A DNA stretch of 64,000 nucleotides, taken from NCBI RefSeq assembly GCF_030936135.1, contig NC_082599.1, positions 7,488,847 through 7,552,846 of the forward strand, given 5' to 3'. Below, one piece after another: positions 62,660 to 64,000 of this stretch. Under the pieces are notes generated by a model that had not been told where the DNA came from, ran no database searches, and was given only the letters and a program-made list of their open reading frames with translations. Made by a program: the position numbers and the translations under genes. How positions within the stretch are numbered: the first letter of the stretch is position 1; every line of letters begins with the position of its first letter. The stretch is from Gavia stellata (taxonomy: Eukaryota; Chordata; Aves; Gaviiformes; Gaviidae).

Positions 62660-64000
62660 CTGCAAAATAAAGGGATGAAGTCACACATGCACTCCAATGT
62701 TTATCCTTAATACCCAATACACAAGCAATTAAATGCATATGTAGGTTGCTGTGTTTAAAACTCACTCTACGTATAGTGGCAGGACTACAAAGATGCTGGA
62801 AGTGTTACCCATTTCTGTACAACAGACAAAATGGTCCCAGAAGCAGCAGAGACTAGTCTATGCCTATTGTTATAGCCTCCCCAGTTATGATACTTGCAGA
62901 AATAAGTAACATTACCCAGGACTGATGCATCTAACATAGGATCGATAAAAGCCTCTCCCACCTCCCATCCGGTTTGTATCTGCAGTAAGATTATTTAACT
63001 GCTAGAGTCTAACAACTCTGGATGAGCATGTCAAATTAAAGCAGTTTCAAAGAAAAAGTATTCAGTTAAACATATTCCATCTTGAAAGAATACTTTTTTT
63101 TTTAAGAACACTTAGTTCATATAGAATTCTTTAGTTTTATTTATGTGAAAGCTAAAAGAAGCCTAAATTCTAATTTCCTATGGAAATTGAGTAAATTGAT
63201 CTGCAAGATGGTACAGAAACAGTGGTTATTCAAATATTTGTCTGTTCACCTACCATGTACGTGAAGTTTGCATGACCAAAGAGAAGAAGCAATACTATGA
63301 AACGCCAAGAAGCCAAAAACCTCACTAACAAAATCCACTGCATTTGACATTTAGTACTTTTGAGAACAAGCTATAAACGGGGCTGAAGAGCAGCTGTTGT
63401 GCTCCTCTAATTACATTATGGAAAAAATGCTGGTACATGAAGTGCCCAATTCGGATTTGTTTTAAGAGAGAGGCAGAGGCTCGCAGACGAGGCACACAAC
63501 TGTGCAACAAAAAAGTGACCAAAACTTTTCCAACTTCCAAGGTTGTTAGCTACAGGCAGTGTCTTGACTTGCACTGCATTTCAATTAGAATTGAAACTCT
63601 TATAAATAGAGCAGCACTCAAACACACTTCCAACTCAAAGCTCTCAAAGAACTGGTGCCTAAAAACACTATTAAAGCTATCTGAATCATTAAAACGTCTC
63701 ACTTCAGGAACAATAAACACTACCATATTTAAGAAGGATTTTCTGTCAAGTAGGTCAATTTGACTTCAGCAGTAATTTTCAAGACTGAGTAGAACACGGT
63801 ACTTCTCCATGTTTAGCTAATAGTTTTAGTATATCCTACCAAGAAAATGAGTTCTTTGCAAACAAAAGCGTGACTTAGTCTGGCACAACTTACTACTAAC
63901 AACTCAAGTACAATACTACAGATTACATAAAAATGTGGAATCAAGGGAAGGACTTTAGTGTTACAAAAAGCTTATGCTGTAAAGGCATTAGTGAAGTTCT
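62660..64000 (-). other. RHEB intron upstream of the FEVIKV exon (incomplete)
   Basis: This non-coding stretch runs to the window edge. The preceding RHEB exon (human DTAGQDEYS..TSIK segment) was looked for on the minus strand and not found, so it lies to the right. Nothing else was recognised. Confidence 0.85.

Noticed and set aside
62660-64000. Search for RHEB upstream exons (switch II, DTAGQDEYS-like)
   Set aside because: No minus-strand match was found, so the gene is reported as partial at the right edge.

Overview
The window is vertebrate nuclear DNA, almost certainly from a bird. Genes are split by GT-AG introns, one CpG island is present, and three recognisable orthologues lie on the minus strand in the known amniote order RHEB - CRYGN - WDR86. 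The only clear transposon is a CR1 non-LTR retrotransposon, and overall repeat density is low, as expected for an avian genome. The species cannot be named from the sequence.

Layout, left to right. 1-20110: WDR86, minus strand. Four coding exons are present (18418-18256, 15492-15351, 13801-13369, 4886-4751). The 3' exon or exons lie beyond the left edge. A CpG island (about 18740-20110) upstream of the start codon is the likely promoter and carries several consensus minus-strand splice donors. 20111-37370: intergenic, with a perfect 17-bp-stem inverted repeat at 22346-22385 and the CR1 copy at about 34270-34855. 37371-45930: CRYGN, minus strand, complete: four coding exons, a TATA box and a polyadenylation signal, encoding 183 aa with four Greek-key motifs. 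45931-53930: CRYGN upstream region (Maf-like half-site, 128-nt pure polypyrimidine tract), then intergenic DNA. 53931-64000: RHEB, minus strand. The last four coding exons and the 3' UTR are present. The exons with the P-loop and switch regions lie beyond the right edge.

The genes do not form a pathway. RHEB is the farnesylated small GTPase that activates mTORC1. CRYGN is the lens beta/gamma-crystallin intermediate gamma-N. WDR86 is a poorly characterised WD40-propeller protein. Their adjacency is conserved synteny.

I found no prokaryotic features, CRISPR array, RNA gene or novel defence-type system. The points most worth a second look are: a complete four-motif CRYGN, unlike the divergent human C-terminus; the polypyrimidine tract beside its promoter; the 40-bp hairpin; a 159-bp duplication in a WDR86 intron; a polyglutamate insert in the WDR86 propeller; and a probable spliced 5' UTR with an upstream ORF in WDR86. 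All exon boundaries were placed by eye from reading frame, splice consensus and recalled family sequences; no alignment was run.
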